NCBI GenBank assembly: GCA_023313575.1
Contig: JAJTTP010000001.1
Location: forward strand, 5,022,001 to 5,086,000
DNA: 64,000 nt
Direction: 5' to 3'
From: Eutypella sp. D-1
Lineage: Eukaryota; Ascomycota; Sordariomycetes; Xylariales; Diatrypaceae
This document shows positions 11,994 through 24,488 of this stretch, piece after piece. Every line of letters begins with the position of its first letter. Within the stretch, counting starts at the first letter, position 1. The notes beneath the pieces are model-generated. The model saw nothing but the letters and a program-made list of their open reading frames with translations. It was not told where the DNA came from and made no database searches. The position numbers and the translations under genes are program-made.

Positions 11994-13128
11994 GTGCCGT
12001 GCGCTGGAGAAATAATACTCAAGCCCAGTCTCGCACTTGTCCGCTACATACCGCGTACATCCCGTCTACACGCAGTATGATGAACTAGACCATGCTGTCC
12101 GCTGCCGGTTCCTGCGAAACTCCTCTTCAATAGAGGAAGAAAGGACGCCATAGGATCGCTAATAGCATCGTCCGACGAGTAACGCCGACGGAGCCGTGTC
12201 CGCGAGGGCCATATGACGCTCGTAAGGACTCCGATTCTTCTGCCGCCTAAGCGATCTAGGCGTGCGGGCAAGCCAGTCCGGGGGGAGAAAGGAAATACCT
12301 ACAGGCAAAGAGAAACCGAAAAACATCTTGCCGAGCATATACGAAGGTATCCCCCATCGCCGTACGGTACGTGCACGTAATACTCCATATTTGAAACACA
12401 CTCGACTCCAGCGTCGTATGCATCCTTGCTAACTTCGCAGGCTACTACTCCACGCACTCTATCACAGGCACCCGCATAGACAGAAGATTGATAGATAGCC
12501 AGAGGTAGATGAAGGGGCAGGCAGGACTAGAGTGTCGACTAGAGAGGAGGAAGTAGTCTCCCGCCCGGCAAGCCAAGTGCGGCTTCGCCTTAGGTGTAGG
12601 CGTGATGGAATAGGCCGCGGTTATAGGCTCGCCATGCCATATAGACATGACCAGTCCCCCGAAGCTCTTCTAAGTTATTACTTAGGGCGGTACTTCAGAC
12701 ACAAACCTAAGAATCGATGTATTTCATTCAGCACGTCAGTTACGACAACGCAGACACTTATCAATCAATTGTGTATACAGGCCCGTTTCAATTTTAAGGG
12801 ATCTAGAGTATATCATGATTATTACAGCAACGTTCCCTATCCTAGTCTGTGCCCTAACAAAGTCAGTCCGTAGGCATGCATGTAAGCAGGCAGCGGAAGC
12901 AGGCGGCCCCGACTAGAGAGGATTTCCTCAAGTACCCAGCTCAGGTCTGATCGCAAACCACCGGCTCGGAATTTAATACTTGATAGACGAGCAAATTTCC
13001 CAAATCCCGATCACTCAAAACTTCCCGACTCGGCTGATCTTGCATGCCGCCCATGACACATCACGCAGTTAGTTTATTCTCGTCCTCCAGCCGCCAAAGT
13101 CCTCTGGGTCCCTCTCCTTCCGTATACC
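11994..13128. other. Intergenic
   Basis: About 1.1 kb between the convergent AflR-like gene and the disordered-protein gene. No coding evidence beyond short open frames. Confidence 0.5.
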
Positions 13129-15258
13129 CTAATCATTCGTCCTTGGGCCTAGTGCATCCTCCCGCTGCAACACGTCCACAGACTTGAGGTCGGCGAGAAA
13201 TCGGCGAATCCGTAAGCCCGTCTTGTAGCGTATGTAGGCGTCGTAAAAGTCGTCGGCCGCTGCCAGCGTCGCAACCTGCAGGCCCCTGAGTACGTCCTTG
13301 TCGTTGATACACGCGTCGTCATCATCGAAGAAGACTTCCAGGTTCCGCAACCCTCGCTCTTGGTTTCTCCGGGGGCGCCATGGAAGTGCCTTTACAGTCT
13401 CCTCCCTTGTCGATGAGAGCTTCTCTCCGACGGGTGCAAGAGCTGGGGACTTGCCTTTGAAGGGCGATAGGCCTCGTGAGGATGCTGACGGCTTGCTTGG
13501 CGGTTTGGGCGGAGACGCTTTCGGCGGCATCCTTGTTGACGGGCTATGCGACAATGTTTGATCTCTCCCCGGACACTTAGAAGGCTGAACAGGCAAGGTA
13601 GTCATCTTACTGTTGACAGCACCAGCCAATGGGACTGGTGCTGTAGCGGCTGAATTTTGCGATTCATTGGCCTTCCCTTGTAGTGTAATGGCAGGAGCCG
13701 GATTAGTTATAGCAGCTTGCCGCATCTCCATGTCTTCAAGCTTCTTCATTACAGCATCCAGCGCCCGTTGCAGAGACGATTCTGTGGAGGTAGCGAACCT
13801 GGCCTCCGTCGGGAGCGAGGGAATTGATGAGGCAATTGTCTGTGGTGATGTTCTCTGCTGCTGCTTATAAATTGCCGCTGGCGGTTTGCACTTGCTCACA
13901 CCCCTGGCTGGCGAGGTACGTCGCAATGCATTTGCCGTAGAAGGGTCGCTCTCTTCCCTAATAGCATCCGGACGGGGTGGCAAAGGGCGGTTCATCGCAG
14001 GACGGGAACCACGTAAGGGGTGTTTCGGGGGTGGTGGCGGCTCCAGGGCCGGAGCTTCTCTCTTAGAAGTTACAGCGCCAGATTTGTGATGAAGTGGGTG
14101 GTTGGCAAAGTCCAGTTTGCTTGGCGATGTACCGGGTTCTTGCACTTTTATGGGGGTAGCAGGCCCCGGTGGATAGGTTTCCGGTCTTCCTACTTGCCGC
14201 ACTGGGTGTTCCCTAGGTGCTTCGTTCGCGAGGTGTCTATAACTGTTTTCCGGCAGTCTAGGAGACGTCCTGTTCTTTCGTATATTCCGGGACTTGGAGG
14301 CCTGCGAGACCGTGTGATCCGCTGTTCTTCGATATTCCGACTGTGGTCTGTTTAGACTAGGTCTTTGAGCATGCTGAGCCATTCTGACTCGCAGCTTCGA
14401 GTCTTGTCGTCCGTGCCTAGATTTTGTCACAGTGGGCTTCGCTCCTAGCCATGGGAGCTTAATGCCATCACTGCACCTGGTCCCTTGTTTGTGCCGGATT
14501 CTGGAAGAAGGCGCTTCGTCGATCAGGTACATTTCGTCTGGGCGTGTAAAGAGAATGGATGACCCGCAGCTTGATGTCTCCGTAGAAACTGTAGGGTGGT
14601 GTTGCTTGTATACGGTTTCTTCAGCCTTTTGCCGTGCGTTTCTGGGGATTCCGTGGCCAGGCTGCGGTGGTTGGGTCGACTTTGCGAAGGGTGCATTCTT
14701 CCCTTGTTCTAACGATGTCACCGCAAGACCAGCGGACTGGAATTCCTCATGATAAGGCAGCAAAGGTTTTACGGTGTGTAGGGAAGGTCTTGACTCGGAC
14801 TCAGTCGGTGTGATGACGGGAGCCTTTCCTTTTACATCGGCCGCATCCGCATATTTTTCAAGTTGCCTTGTAAAACGATTAAGAGTCCTGTTTTGGCTCG
14901 AAGTCCGCGAAGGTACCCTAGGTATATGGCGAGTCCGGTGGGGCCTCGACCTAGGTTCGCCGTTCCTTTTCGAAGATAAGTGCTGCTGCTGCGCAAGTGT
15001 CCTGTTCATTGCATTCCACACTGCAGGATCCGAGAGACCGAAGTGCTTTTGTCGCTCTAGTCTCCGTTTCTCTCGTTGTTGAGTATCTACAGCGGTACGG
15101 GTCCGTTTCTGTGCTGGTCGTCTTGTCATCGGTGCTTGATTGACATCGTGGCGCTTCAGAGTTGGTAGCGCCCCTTCAAATGCTCCGTCATATAATAGAT
15201 CGCCTCGCGGTGCATTGCCTTGGGAGAAATCGTCAGCGGCATTGAAACTATTTGACAC
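13129..15258 (-). CDS. Large disordered protein, unknown function; 5' end unresolved
   Basis: An open frame of about 709 codons without a recognised family. It is rich in Pro, Ser, Arg and Lys and predicted mostly disordered, with basic patches (RRPAQKRTRT, QQREKRRLERQKHFG), proline runs (EPPPPPKHPLRG) and a helical LQRALDAVMKKLEDMEMRQ segment. The final 90 residues look folded and conserved: PWRPRRNQ, then FFDDDDACINDKDVLRGLQ and FYDAYIRYKTGLRIRRFL. The frame begins without an ATG (first in-frame ATG is near 15129). Upstream, 15548-15258 reads as about 97 coding-like codons in another frame, so the true gene probably extends there through an unseen intron or a base shift. A regulatory or cytoskeletal adaptor role is conceivable, but I assign none. 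Confidence 0.7.
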   Translation of the reverse strand: MSNSFNAADDFSQGNAPRGDLLYDGAFEGALPTLKRHDVNQAPMTRRPAQKRTRTAVDTQQREKRRLERQKHFGLSDPAVWNAMNRTLAQQQHLSSKRNGEPRSRPHRTRHIPRVPSRTSSQNRTLNRFTRQLEKYADAADVKGKAPVITPTESESRPSLHTVKPLLPYHEEFQSAGLAVTSLEQGKNAPFAKSTQPPQPGHGIPRNARQKAEETVYKQHHPTVSTETSSCGSSILFTRPDEMYLIDEAPSSRIRHKQGTRCSDGIKLPWLGAKPTVTKSRHGRQDSKLRVRMAQHAQRPSLNRPQSEYRRTADHTVSQASKSRNIRKNRTSPRLPENSYRHLANEAPREHPVRQVGRPETYPPGPATPIKVQEPGTSPSKLDFANHPLHHKSGAVTSKREAPALEPPPPPKHPLRGSRPAMNRPLPPRPDAIREESDPSTANALRRTSPARGVSKCKPPAAIYKQQQRTSPQTIASSIPSLPTEARFATSTESSLQRALDAVMKKLEDMEMRQAAITNPAPAITLQGKANESQNSAATAPVPLAGAVNSKMTTLPVQPSKCPGRDQTLSHSPSTRMPPKASPPKPPSKPSASSRGLSPFKGKSPALAPVGEKLSSTREETVKALPWRPRRNQERGLRNLEVFFDDDDACINDKDVLRGLQVATLAAADDFYDAYIRYKTGLRIRRFLADLKSVDVLQREDALGPRTND

Positions 15259-15548
15259 TGCGCGTAGTGTGATGTACCGAAGTACGGGTAATCCATGAAC
15301 TCAGCGGCCGGCATCAGCGACGTTGGCTCGCCAATCTTCGACCCCCTACTACCCCTTTCAGGGAGACGCCGACTAACGTGAATGCCATTCTTGGTGCGGC
15401 TAATCCTGCGCTGTCTCGGGCGGGCTGGTATGACAGACTCGGACGAGCAGGTTCGGAATATTGGTGCCTGTGGACGCTGCTGGAAAAGCTTCTCCCCGGG
15501 ATGGACCGGGGAGGTATGATGATTCTTTGGTCGACATGGGCTCCCCTT

Positions 15549-16746
15549 CTAAGGTAAATTGAACTTAGTCATCTTATCTAATCCAAAAAGCGTTCCAAGA
15601 AGCCAAAAAACCAAATCGATGTTGGAAGAAAGCTGCGTAGGAAAGTAGGTAAGACGTAGGTTTGGAGGGGCGAGGAATGAAGAGCAAGGAGACGGAGATG
15701 TTGTTATTTAGATCGTAGCGCTGATCTTGCGTTATGCAGGAGGTAGTTTGGCCATAGTTTGTAGCTTGGGTTGTCGTTTCCCCGAAATGAAGATCTATGA
15801 AGAACATGCCAGAGTGGAAGATTTCCCACACACCTTCGCCTTCCCATTGGCCTTAGCACAATTGCCTTGTGTGAGAATGCCACTTTCCCTGGGCGATATA
15901 TACCTAGCCTAGCCGAGGTATACGCAGGCAGGGGCATATGGCGGCAGGACGGCATAACGCCATGGCGGAATATGACTAATGAATGTCTTTAATTCCAGGA
16001 GCCGAGTATACATCCAACTGGCGCCGACCCTTGCGAAGAAGATATTCTATAGCGGCAAAGTCTCGCTTGTCAATATTAATGCTCTTGTGAAATTCGGACC
16101 TAGCGGCTATGTTAGTGGTGCTTGTGTGGGCAGACCGCAGACAGGATACCAGCCGACGGCAAGATTTTTGAAAAAAAGGAGACTTACCTGGCAAAAGCCT
16201 CAAAATTCGAACGAGTTGCCTTCCAAACATCGAGTTAGCTGCGTATATATATGCCTATGATTGACCCATAAGATTGGGATGCAAGGAGACCACACGAACC
16301 GTAGGCTTTTTCCGGCTCTCGCGCAAGCATTGCCGATACAGCGCGAGGACTTCTTTCTGTAGGCCCGATAAACGCATCTTGGGCGGGTTATGTTAATCTC
16401 GAATTGGATCAATATTTGGATTGGGCGGAATCCGAGTCCAAGTTGGTAAAAGGGTCATAGACTAGATAGAACATTGAGGAGTAGGAGGTATATAAATACT
16501 TATGTTAGTATGTTCCGGTAGCCTAGGAAATCTAAGTCCAGCCAAGGAGTTGGTGATTAATTCCATTTCGATGATGCTAGGCGGATGCTATCGGCCCGTC
16601 ATCAGTTGTCGGGAAAATTCATAATGACTACCAACTTACATAGTAGGTAGATCTTTTAATATCAAATAAGAGTTGCTACAATACATATGAAGAACTCTTC
16701 TATCTACCCCATTTAACCCTTAGAAGACCAATAACCCTTTTCTCCG
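15549..16746. other. Intergenic
   Basis: Upstream region of the disordered-protein gene. No other gene is supportable; the short frames at 15574-15831 and 15979-16260 match nothing I recognise and are probably leader or noise. Confidence 0.45.
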
Positions 16747-16959
16747 TCAGCTTCTCCCGTGTTCCCGTCCCTGTCCCCGGCCTAGCAGCCCCAGAGCCCA
16801 GAGCGTGCGAATCCCGGTGACGGCTACCCAGCCGACCACCACGACGGTCAGGGCCAAGCGGGCCTCTCGCGCCGCGCTCACCACCGACGCGTCGAGGTGA
16901 ATGGTGTGCATGTGGTTGATGGAACCCGAATGTTGCGATGCGAGGGCGAACGACTCCAT
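16747..16959 (-). CDS. Possible small membrane protein (70 residues)
   Basis: A small frame with good start context (GCAAAGATGG) and GC-rich third positions like the real genes here, set in AT-rich surroundings. It has a polar N-terminus with His residues, a helix-like SVVSAAREARLAL and one likely membrane segment (LTVVVVGWVAVTGIRTLWAL) followed by a basic tail (GRGQGREHGRS). I do not recognise the family. It could be chance; conservation in related genomes would decide. Confidence 0.4.
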   Translation of the reverse strand: MESFALASQHSGSINHMHTIHLDASVVSAAREARLALTVVVVGWVAVTGIRTLWALGLLGRGQGREHGRS

Positions 16960-17747
16960 CTTTGCCTGTCTTTTCCCACGCTCTTTTGGTCTTTTAACGA
17001 TTGATATATCCTGTGTTAAAGTTTTGAAGCGTGAGGGCGGGGTGAAAAGCCGAAATGTCCAAAGAAGAGGTTGTTGAGTAGGTCTTAGACAAGAGAGCAG
17101 TCGGGCTAGGCTAGTCAGGTGGTGTATAGGTGAAGAGGTTTGAAGAAAAAGATGATTTTGCCATGTCTTTCTAACTTTAAAGTGGAGCTGCGCGATAGCT
17201 TCACCGATTGGCGGCGGCTGTCTATAGCAGGATGATAGTCATAATTGCAAAGCTCAAGTAAATCTGTTAACGTAGGTATGTATTGAAATCGATCGCCCGG
17301 CGAAGACAACTTCCGGTCGCATTTATCCAGCCTCTTTTACAGATCATAAACAGATAGGTACCAAAAGTAAGTCCATTCGCGTGATTGTATGCAGACTCAT
17401 GTTATGTGCATGTAGACTTATTTCATCAAACGTAAACGATGCCAGTATATTCACAACTACCCAACTTATGCTCATTTGTATTTTTCCAAAAGAATATGCT
17501 GATCTTGTTGTTAGGGGGGTGTAGGTATGTATATAGGTTCGTGGGAGGGAGAGGGGGTATCCAATGACAGCAAAACAAAAAAAGAAATATCGTAAATTAA
17601 AACGTGAAAGCCTTTTTTCCCCGATCGAATGCACCGTGCAAGATGATACGTAGGTAGGGAGGTAGACGGATATGTCAGATGACGGAATTGGGAATTAGAA
17701 AGGTGTGAGTCCAGTCCAGATTAAGAAGCTCGACTTCTTCCTCCTCT
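16960..17747. other. Intergenic
   Basis: Region 3' of the sugar transporter; AT-rich, nothing supportable. Short frames lack motifs. Confidence 0.45.
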
Positions 17748-19644
17748 TCAGGCCTTGTGCTCGACGACCTCGTTGGTCTCGCCGTGCAGCGCGACCTCCT
17801 TCTCGACCTGCTCGAGGTCGAGACGTGCGACTTCGGCTTCGTCGCCGTCGATGACTTTGGCGAGCTCCTCGAGCGTCGGGCCCTTGGTTTCCACGTACAT
17901 GAAGTAGACGAAGCAGAGCTCGCAGAAGACCCAGCACGTGTAGATGAGGTACAGCTTCCAGGTGTTGTCGTTCTCGGGGTGTTCGTGGTCGTCGCCGCCG
18001 AACCCCTCGAACGCGAGCGGGTTGACGTACGTGTTTAGGCAGAGCGCCGCCTGCACGCAGATGTTGAGGCACATGAGGCCCTTGGCCCGCAGCTTGTACG
18101 GCAGGATCTCGATCGCGTATCCCACCAGCAGTCCCGACCACGCCACGCTGTAGAAGAAGCCGAACAGATAGATGAAGAAGATCATCGCCTTGTCTGCTCC
18201 CGGTGATCCATGCTGCTGGTAGAGGCCTGCCGAGAGCGTCCAGCACGCGAGAACTCCGCACATACCTGCCGTCGACGCGAGGAACATCGGGCGCCGTCCG
18301 TATCTGTCCACGAGAAGCGCCATGCTGGTCGAGATGATGAGAGATAGGATGGTTTGGCCACCGGAGAGCTATACGAATCAAGAATAGGTTAGAACAAAGC
18401 ACGTGAGATTAATCATTCGGGGAGAGGAAGAGAAGAACGTACGCCGAACTGGGCAGTAGTGTTGGTGATGCCGGCCGAGTTGTACAGCTTGTTCGCGTAG
18501 TTACTGATGATAGCGTTGCCGGACCACTGCGAGAAGAAACCGAGGGAGATGAGAACTACGAGACGGTAGCGGTTGCCCTTGGTGCGGAAGAAGTCGGCAT
18601 AGCTGCTGGATTTCTTGTACTCCATCTCCTTAGCGAGCGTCTCCTTGATCTCGCGGTACTCGAACTGCACTGTCGCATCGTTGACGTTGCCGTTGGCGTG
18701 GTACTTGGCCAGCATCTGCAGCGCCTGATCCTGCTTGTCATTGGCGATCAGGAACCGCGGTGACTCCGGCACCCACCAGATGAACGCCAGCTGGATCACC
18801 GACGGCGCTGCCTGTACAATACCCGGAATTCGCCATGACCATTCGTTGCCTAGGTAGTTCGTGCCGAACGCAAGCCACGTCTCAACTATACGGATCTGGT
18901 CAGTATATCTCCTCCGAAGTTGAAGGTCTAATAACTATCAGGCTACGCACCAATAGCGCCGGCGTTCCATAGACAGTTATACACCGCCGTCAGACGCCCG
19001 CGGTGTTGGGGATGGCAAATCTCAGTCAGCAACATAGGAGACGATATCTGAGCCAGACTGTTTCCGAACCCCAGCAGGACCCGGCCGCCCATGAAGAAGC
19101 CCATGTTTTTCGCGAATCCCTGGAGGAAGGAGCCAACAATCATGATGACGCAGCCGATGATGATGGGCAACTTCCGGCCGTAGTTGTCGGCGAGAAAGGG
19201 TCTGTAGATCGTTATTAGGGCAATGCGACGAAGGAAAGAGGAACACGGCCGAAGCACTTACACAAGCAAGATGGACGCTATGGCACCTATCTGGTACAGC
19301 GCACCGAGGAGACCGAGCGTGCCACCCTGCGGGTTGCCGAAGTAATTCTTCCACGAGTCGAATACCTGGACCGAGTTGAAGAACATGCTACAGTTTCCCT
19401 TGAGTCAGAACAGGGGGGGTTCAATCGAAAGCAAGAGGCGGTAGGGTGCCCGCGAGAGAGAGGAGACATACCCATCGTAACCAGTGGTGGCCGAAGCAAC
19501 GCAGAGTACGAAGGCGTGCCAGTAGAGCTTTCGCAGACCGGGTTCCTTGTACCAGCTCACCTTCTCGAAGGTCGGCGCCTCATCTTGCGCCGCCACGACG
19601 TTGTCACCCCCGGCCTTCTTCTCCTTGATCTTGCCGAGAACCAT
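17748..19644 (-). CDS. MFS sugar transporter
   Basis: Five exons: 19644-19472, 19387-19262, 19201-18951, 18885-18443 and 18368-17748, all in phase, giving 537 residues. It is a 12-helix major-facilitator sugar porter: DNYGRKLP after helix 2, GRVLLGFG in helix 4, the PESPRFL motif at the central loop (about residue 223), DRYGRRPM in the second half, and VETKGPTLEEL (a PETKG variant) at the end. The closest type by eye is the fungal lactose-permease/hexose group; the substrate is not readable from sequence. The N-terminus is charged and cytosolic with no signal peptide, as usual. The C-terminal tail is acidic then basic (cytosolic). No catabolic enzyme cluster adjoins it; the GH2 glycosidase lies 22 kb away. 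Confidence 0.92.
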
Positions 19645-22600
19645 GTTGTCGGGTTTGTCGACTTTCCGTCGTTACACTTCGTTTTTCCCCCTTGTCTCGG
19701 ATGCGGTCCTGGACTGTGCGGGTTGTTATATGTGTGTGTAGTTATGTGTGTACACGTGTGAGCGAAGAAGGAAAAGGAACAAGTGTTCTTCAACTTCTTC
19801 TCTCGAGGGACTGAGCAAAGGTCCACTTCGATAGTTGCTGTGCCTCCTGCTAACGAGGTAAGGTTGGCTCGCGTGTGGGTGAAGAGACGAGGAATCCGAT
19901 CTTACAGACAGGGAGCCCGGGCCCAGATATATGGCTCCCCCTTTACTACTGCCTACATACTATTATGTGCATGTGAATGTATGTATGTACCATCTAAGGT
20001 GAGGGGGCGTTGTTCAGAAAGTGGGCGGGCGAGCGGACCGGTAGAAAGCTCCCCTTGCTCCCCTTGATCGCGCCCCCCGATCTCTAGCCCTCGCGCGTTG
20101 TTGGGCGGAACTTGAGGAGGGAGATCTGGAACGAACCCCGTCCATGGATGTGACCGTCGCATGGGGGAAGGTGGGTCATCGCGCACCCGCGTTACCCCAA
20201 TCTCCAGAGCGCCAACCCCAGTCGGGGGTGAGACCCGCAAGGACCAGGGGTAAGAGGGACAGGGGAGGGGCGAACACTAGGGAGGATGGCATGCAAGTTT
20301 TTGTCTTTTTTGGTGTTATAGTTATCCGCAAACCTCAAAATCTCGGTTAAGCCAGCTATCGACATTCTGGATAGCCAGTAAGAACCTCATCTAGCTAGGT
20401 AGCTAGATGGTGGCAGATAGCCAGCCAAGATATCCCCTAGGAGTAAAGAAAGGTCATGGAGCGATCTTCATAGTCCACCCGCTATGTACATTGATACTAC
20501 GCAACTATCCAACCCGAAGTTACACCTGTTGATACTGAAGGAGATGGAAATTTCTTATATACCAATGAGAGCCGATCTGCGAGCTTTCGTGGGCGCGGTT
20601 CCAATATCGCTTGGTGTAGATCGCTTCTAGAAGACCCATGGCCCACAGCGGCAGATACCTTAGGTAAGTACAAACGTACATACATAGGTAATATGACAAG
20701 CAGTGGCCCTACCAGAGGAGGGGGATGCTCTCGTGCACGGTTAGCCGAGAATACTCGTGCCGTATGTTTGCCGCTGACAATCCATCTACATAATATCTCG
20801 CTCGCATGCGTGCTAGGTGAGGCCATTCGCAGCCGACTGCTCTCCGGCCGGGAAGAGAATCCGACTAACTTATCCTGATGACCCTGAGGGGCGGTGTTTT
20901 AGACACGCACTAAGCATATCGTATACTACGTACGTGCTCCTGACGAATTTAGATTTTTGCGGAGGAGGGTACATAGCGGTTTCTTTAAAGGTGAACGATC
21001 ATTCCGCTGACAGGTATAACTTCATGTACCTAACTAGTAGGCCCGATCCTCGTCCGGGGTACGCCTGACGGTCTACATGAAAGGGAATCCACCATGGGCC
21101 GACGAAGTGGTACCATAGCGCTGGGGATGGGGTGGGACATGCTATATGGAATTCTGGGTTTGCTGCAAGGCGAAACATTAAAAAATCAAGAAGATGTCCC
21201 TCATTGGGTGATGAACCCATCACAGAACCAAAGAAACAACAGTTGACACTATTCCTTTTATACGACAAGGATCACGATGCGTATATTAAAATGCTACAGG
21301 CCAGCCTCTCTGTCCATGGAGAGATATGGACTAGGCCCGATTAGCAACTCTTGGACGCATTGCTGCTATTTCGAGCGCCGCGGCCATTGGTAGAGAAACC
21401 CGCAACTGGTGCATTGCTGGCAACAGAACTTGTCTAGCAGGTGGTCATTCACAAGTGTACATCGCAGGAAAGCGGCGAATCCACTCGCCACCATCCCCGC
21501 AGATTTGAGAGAGCCATCGCCCGTTACTAAACCAGCTCCTACTCACTGCATTCCTACCGCTCAGGGCCACGCAACAGGAAAGGGAAAAAAAGACTGTGTA
21601 ACACGCGATACCCATTCTTAGTTAACAGAGATGCCGCGCCGCTTACTTCCGAGCCTCAAAAGGAGAAGATTCTCGTCCGACGGTGACATCGTATGTATGG
21701 GAAGATGGGCTAGTGGTGTGCCTACTTGCCCACTACCCACGATAGCGAGGTTGGTCGCTCGGGATAGCCAACTTGGTAGTGTGAGCTAGCTTACATACTT
21801 AGGTACCTAGTCATAGATCCGAGGCAATGCAAATGCCTTCGTCTGGTGCCCAGCCCGACATCGAGATATAGGTATATCTTCAAGTGGGTTGATACATACC
21901 TACGTGCCGCGATTTTGCTCACAAGCCGAAGCACTATTGCCAAATTACAGTAACTATTTAGCAAGCTACATACATAGGCATCTACCTGGTCGAAGGATTT
22001 CCGGCCATGATCTAGACTAGAGCTGAAGCCAAGGCTAGCCCGGGCAGGCTTATTATTCACTATGAAGAAGCCCGTCAAGCGTGACCTGAATTTTTCCAAC
22101 GGCCGGCAATTTTCTTAGCTCAGCTAGCCCAGCCCTAGCGTCTCGACTTTATTATTAGTGTCATGAGGGTCCTTCAGTCTGCGATGTACATCCTATGTAA
22201 GCAACTGCTATGTAAGGCCTTGTTCTTTCGGAATGAAGGGTTGCGTTTCCGACGTGGCTTGCCCATGTCCCTCGGGCGCTATGGCTGCTGTGCATCCGGT
22301 GCACCTGAAGAGCCGCAAAGGATTCGCGCCGTTTTGTGATGTAATTCGTACCGAGCACAGTTATAGAGAAACAAGAGCGCGGGATGGAATAGAGAATCAG
22401 ATCTGATCCAGTTTTGAGAGAATGTGCATAATTGCTATTTTGTATATACGTACCTAGTCTGCTGTTGAGATATTCTTGGTTAGAGCACGGACAGCAAGGC
22501 AAGTACTGAAAAGGGGAACTGCGAGTTAACCACCTTGTCCTAAACAGTATTGGTATTTCCCTATATGATCTACTTAATATCGGCGACGGGTTGAGGGACG

Positions 22601-24488
22601 ATGTAACCTCATTCGTGGGATATCTTGACCTGTTGAATCCGGTATAGGGATCTCTCTCCCTTAGCATAGTCAATTATAGTAAGCCTCCGGTATCGTGCTA
22701 ATGAAAGGACCTGAACTACGCCGTGTCTCGATGGGTCTTTGAGCGAAAAATAAAATAAAAAATGTCACCGCCGCACCGCCGACCCCGGAGCGTGCCGTAG
22801 GTACGTATGTAGTAGTAAGTAGGTAGCGACGTAGCTATCCACAGTGATTCAGCCCGCGCTCGCTGTGTCGTTAGCGAGTTTACCACGGCCCGTGGAAGCG
22901 AAGTGGAGTTTTGCAGGATTTCTTTCGTGTCTCTGCTGTTCACCGGTTCACGGCCTCCTCGTGCCCCTTTTCCCTCTCTCTCGCTGACGCCGCGCGCCAA
23001 ACTCTACATGCACAATTCTTCCATTTCAGCTGAGGTAAACTGGTGAAGGTGAACCCAGCCACGACAAGATACAAGTTTTCTCCAAGATGTGTCGCGCGTG
23101 GTAGTGCAATGGAAACTAGTGCTAGTTAACTCGATGTTAAAAAAGAGTCCCGGCGCTTGAGATGGGGGAACCTTTCCCCCTTTGGCTCTGGTTCCAGCCC
23201 GCGATGTGTGCATCTAGTGCTAGCACGCCGGGTGGGATTTGTAGCCCGTCTTTCGCATTTACCCGTTTAGCCTGAGTTTCCGGCAAAACTCGACCCCCCT
23301 GTCGTCCTGTCCCGTCCTGCAGGTTACGGGGAGGGGGGTAGGGATGCCACGGTGAATTCGTCGGCTCATCGAATGAGAAAGCACATCAGGGCATCTCTAG
23401 GAGGTCAAGGCTCTGGTGCACGTGGCGACATGGCAGCCTTGCTTGTTCGGACAGGCCCCAAAAATTACCATGTAGAGTTCTTTCCTGTTTGCATGCGAAT
23501 GTGTGAGTGTGTTGCGGTCTGCTGTTACACTGAGTCTTTTTGGGGGCCGTCCGTCGCATTGACGAGCAAATTTAGGTGCAACTGCTGATTCACGACGTCG
23601 AATCAGAAATTGGCCGACATGCATGGCCACAAACTGGAATCAATGGATAGAGGCGGCAGCGACAGCGGATGGATGGCTTCATTGCCACCGGAGGTCTCAT
23701 CGTTAGTGCTTTGTGTCGACTTTATTTCCCTCATCCAGCCTGCGTCTCGTTCTTCACAACAACACGTCGGCAAGCTCGCACCGGTTATCAAAGAACAGGA
23801 CCGATTGATGATGCAATATATTGGCGTCTACGATGTCTTGGGGGCGTTTGAGTTATAGATACCATGATAATGCCTCAGCTATACCATCATCCCGCCAACA
23901 GCTCCGCTTGCCGCGGAGCCGAGACCAATCTCTTATGAGAGAGTTCATATCGCAACTTCTAATGGAGACAGCAGGGGTGTTATATTATTCCTCTTGCCCC
24001 TGCATGGCACTCTAGTTCACTAAGTACATCGAACTGACCCAGGAACCCAGAATACACGGCCATGCGACTTGATGCGAGGCTGAATGCCAATTTTGGATAG
24101 TGGAGAGGCTGTCTTTTGCGATGAGCGATGCTCTTCACAGAGGTACTCAAAAGCTCAGGGAACGTCACTGAGGTCCGCCCGTAGACTTTAAAAAAATAAT
24201 GAATTCCTAACATGCCAGGCGCCGTATGAAATGCTGAATGATTTTTGAGAATGGAGAAATTCCGCCCGGTAATGACCCCCTCTCCCCGCAACGCCTGATT
24301 TGTACTCTGGGTCCAGAAACTCCTGGAGAACCCCAAACTATTTGTACACCCATCCCCGGTTCCCTCGTGCCGTAAGTAGGGCAAGATGGGAGGGAGAGCA
24401 GCCGACCCATCCTACCCAAACTTCCTCATATCTCATCTCCTTCCGTCACTGTCTTGACGACTACGACGGGGTTGCTCGGCAGGTTCGG
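19645..24488. other. Gene-poor 4.8 kb region
   Basis: No recognisable gene in about 4.8 kb. The longest frames (for example 22161-22673 minus, 170 codons, and 23980-24384 minus, 134 codons) lack domains and typical codon bias. It holds many TA-rich short palindromes, including a perfect 10-base inverted repeat at 20388-20409. It separates the accessory-looking left part from the housekeeping genes. Confidence 0.5.
20388..20409. repeat. Perfect inverted repeat, 10-base arms
   Basis: CATCTAGCTA, two G bases, then TAGCTAGATG: a perfect 10-base stem with a 2-base centre. It lies in gene-free DNA and has no visible partner or flanking coding region. It could be a protein-binding palindrome or chance. 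Confidence 0.7.

Noticed and set aside
22161..22673. 170-codon frame in the gene-poor region
   Set aside because: No motif, weak codon bias, no plausible partners for splicing; chance in 4.8 kb is likely.
19645..24488. Decayed transposon in the gene-poor region
   Set aside because: No transposase or reverse-transcriptase remnants and no long terminal repeats were visible; a repeat library search would be needed.
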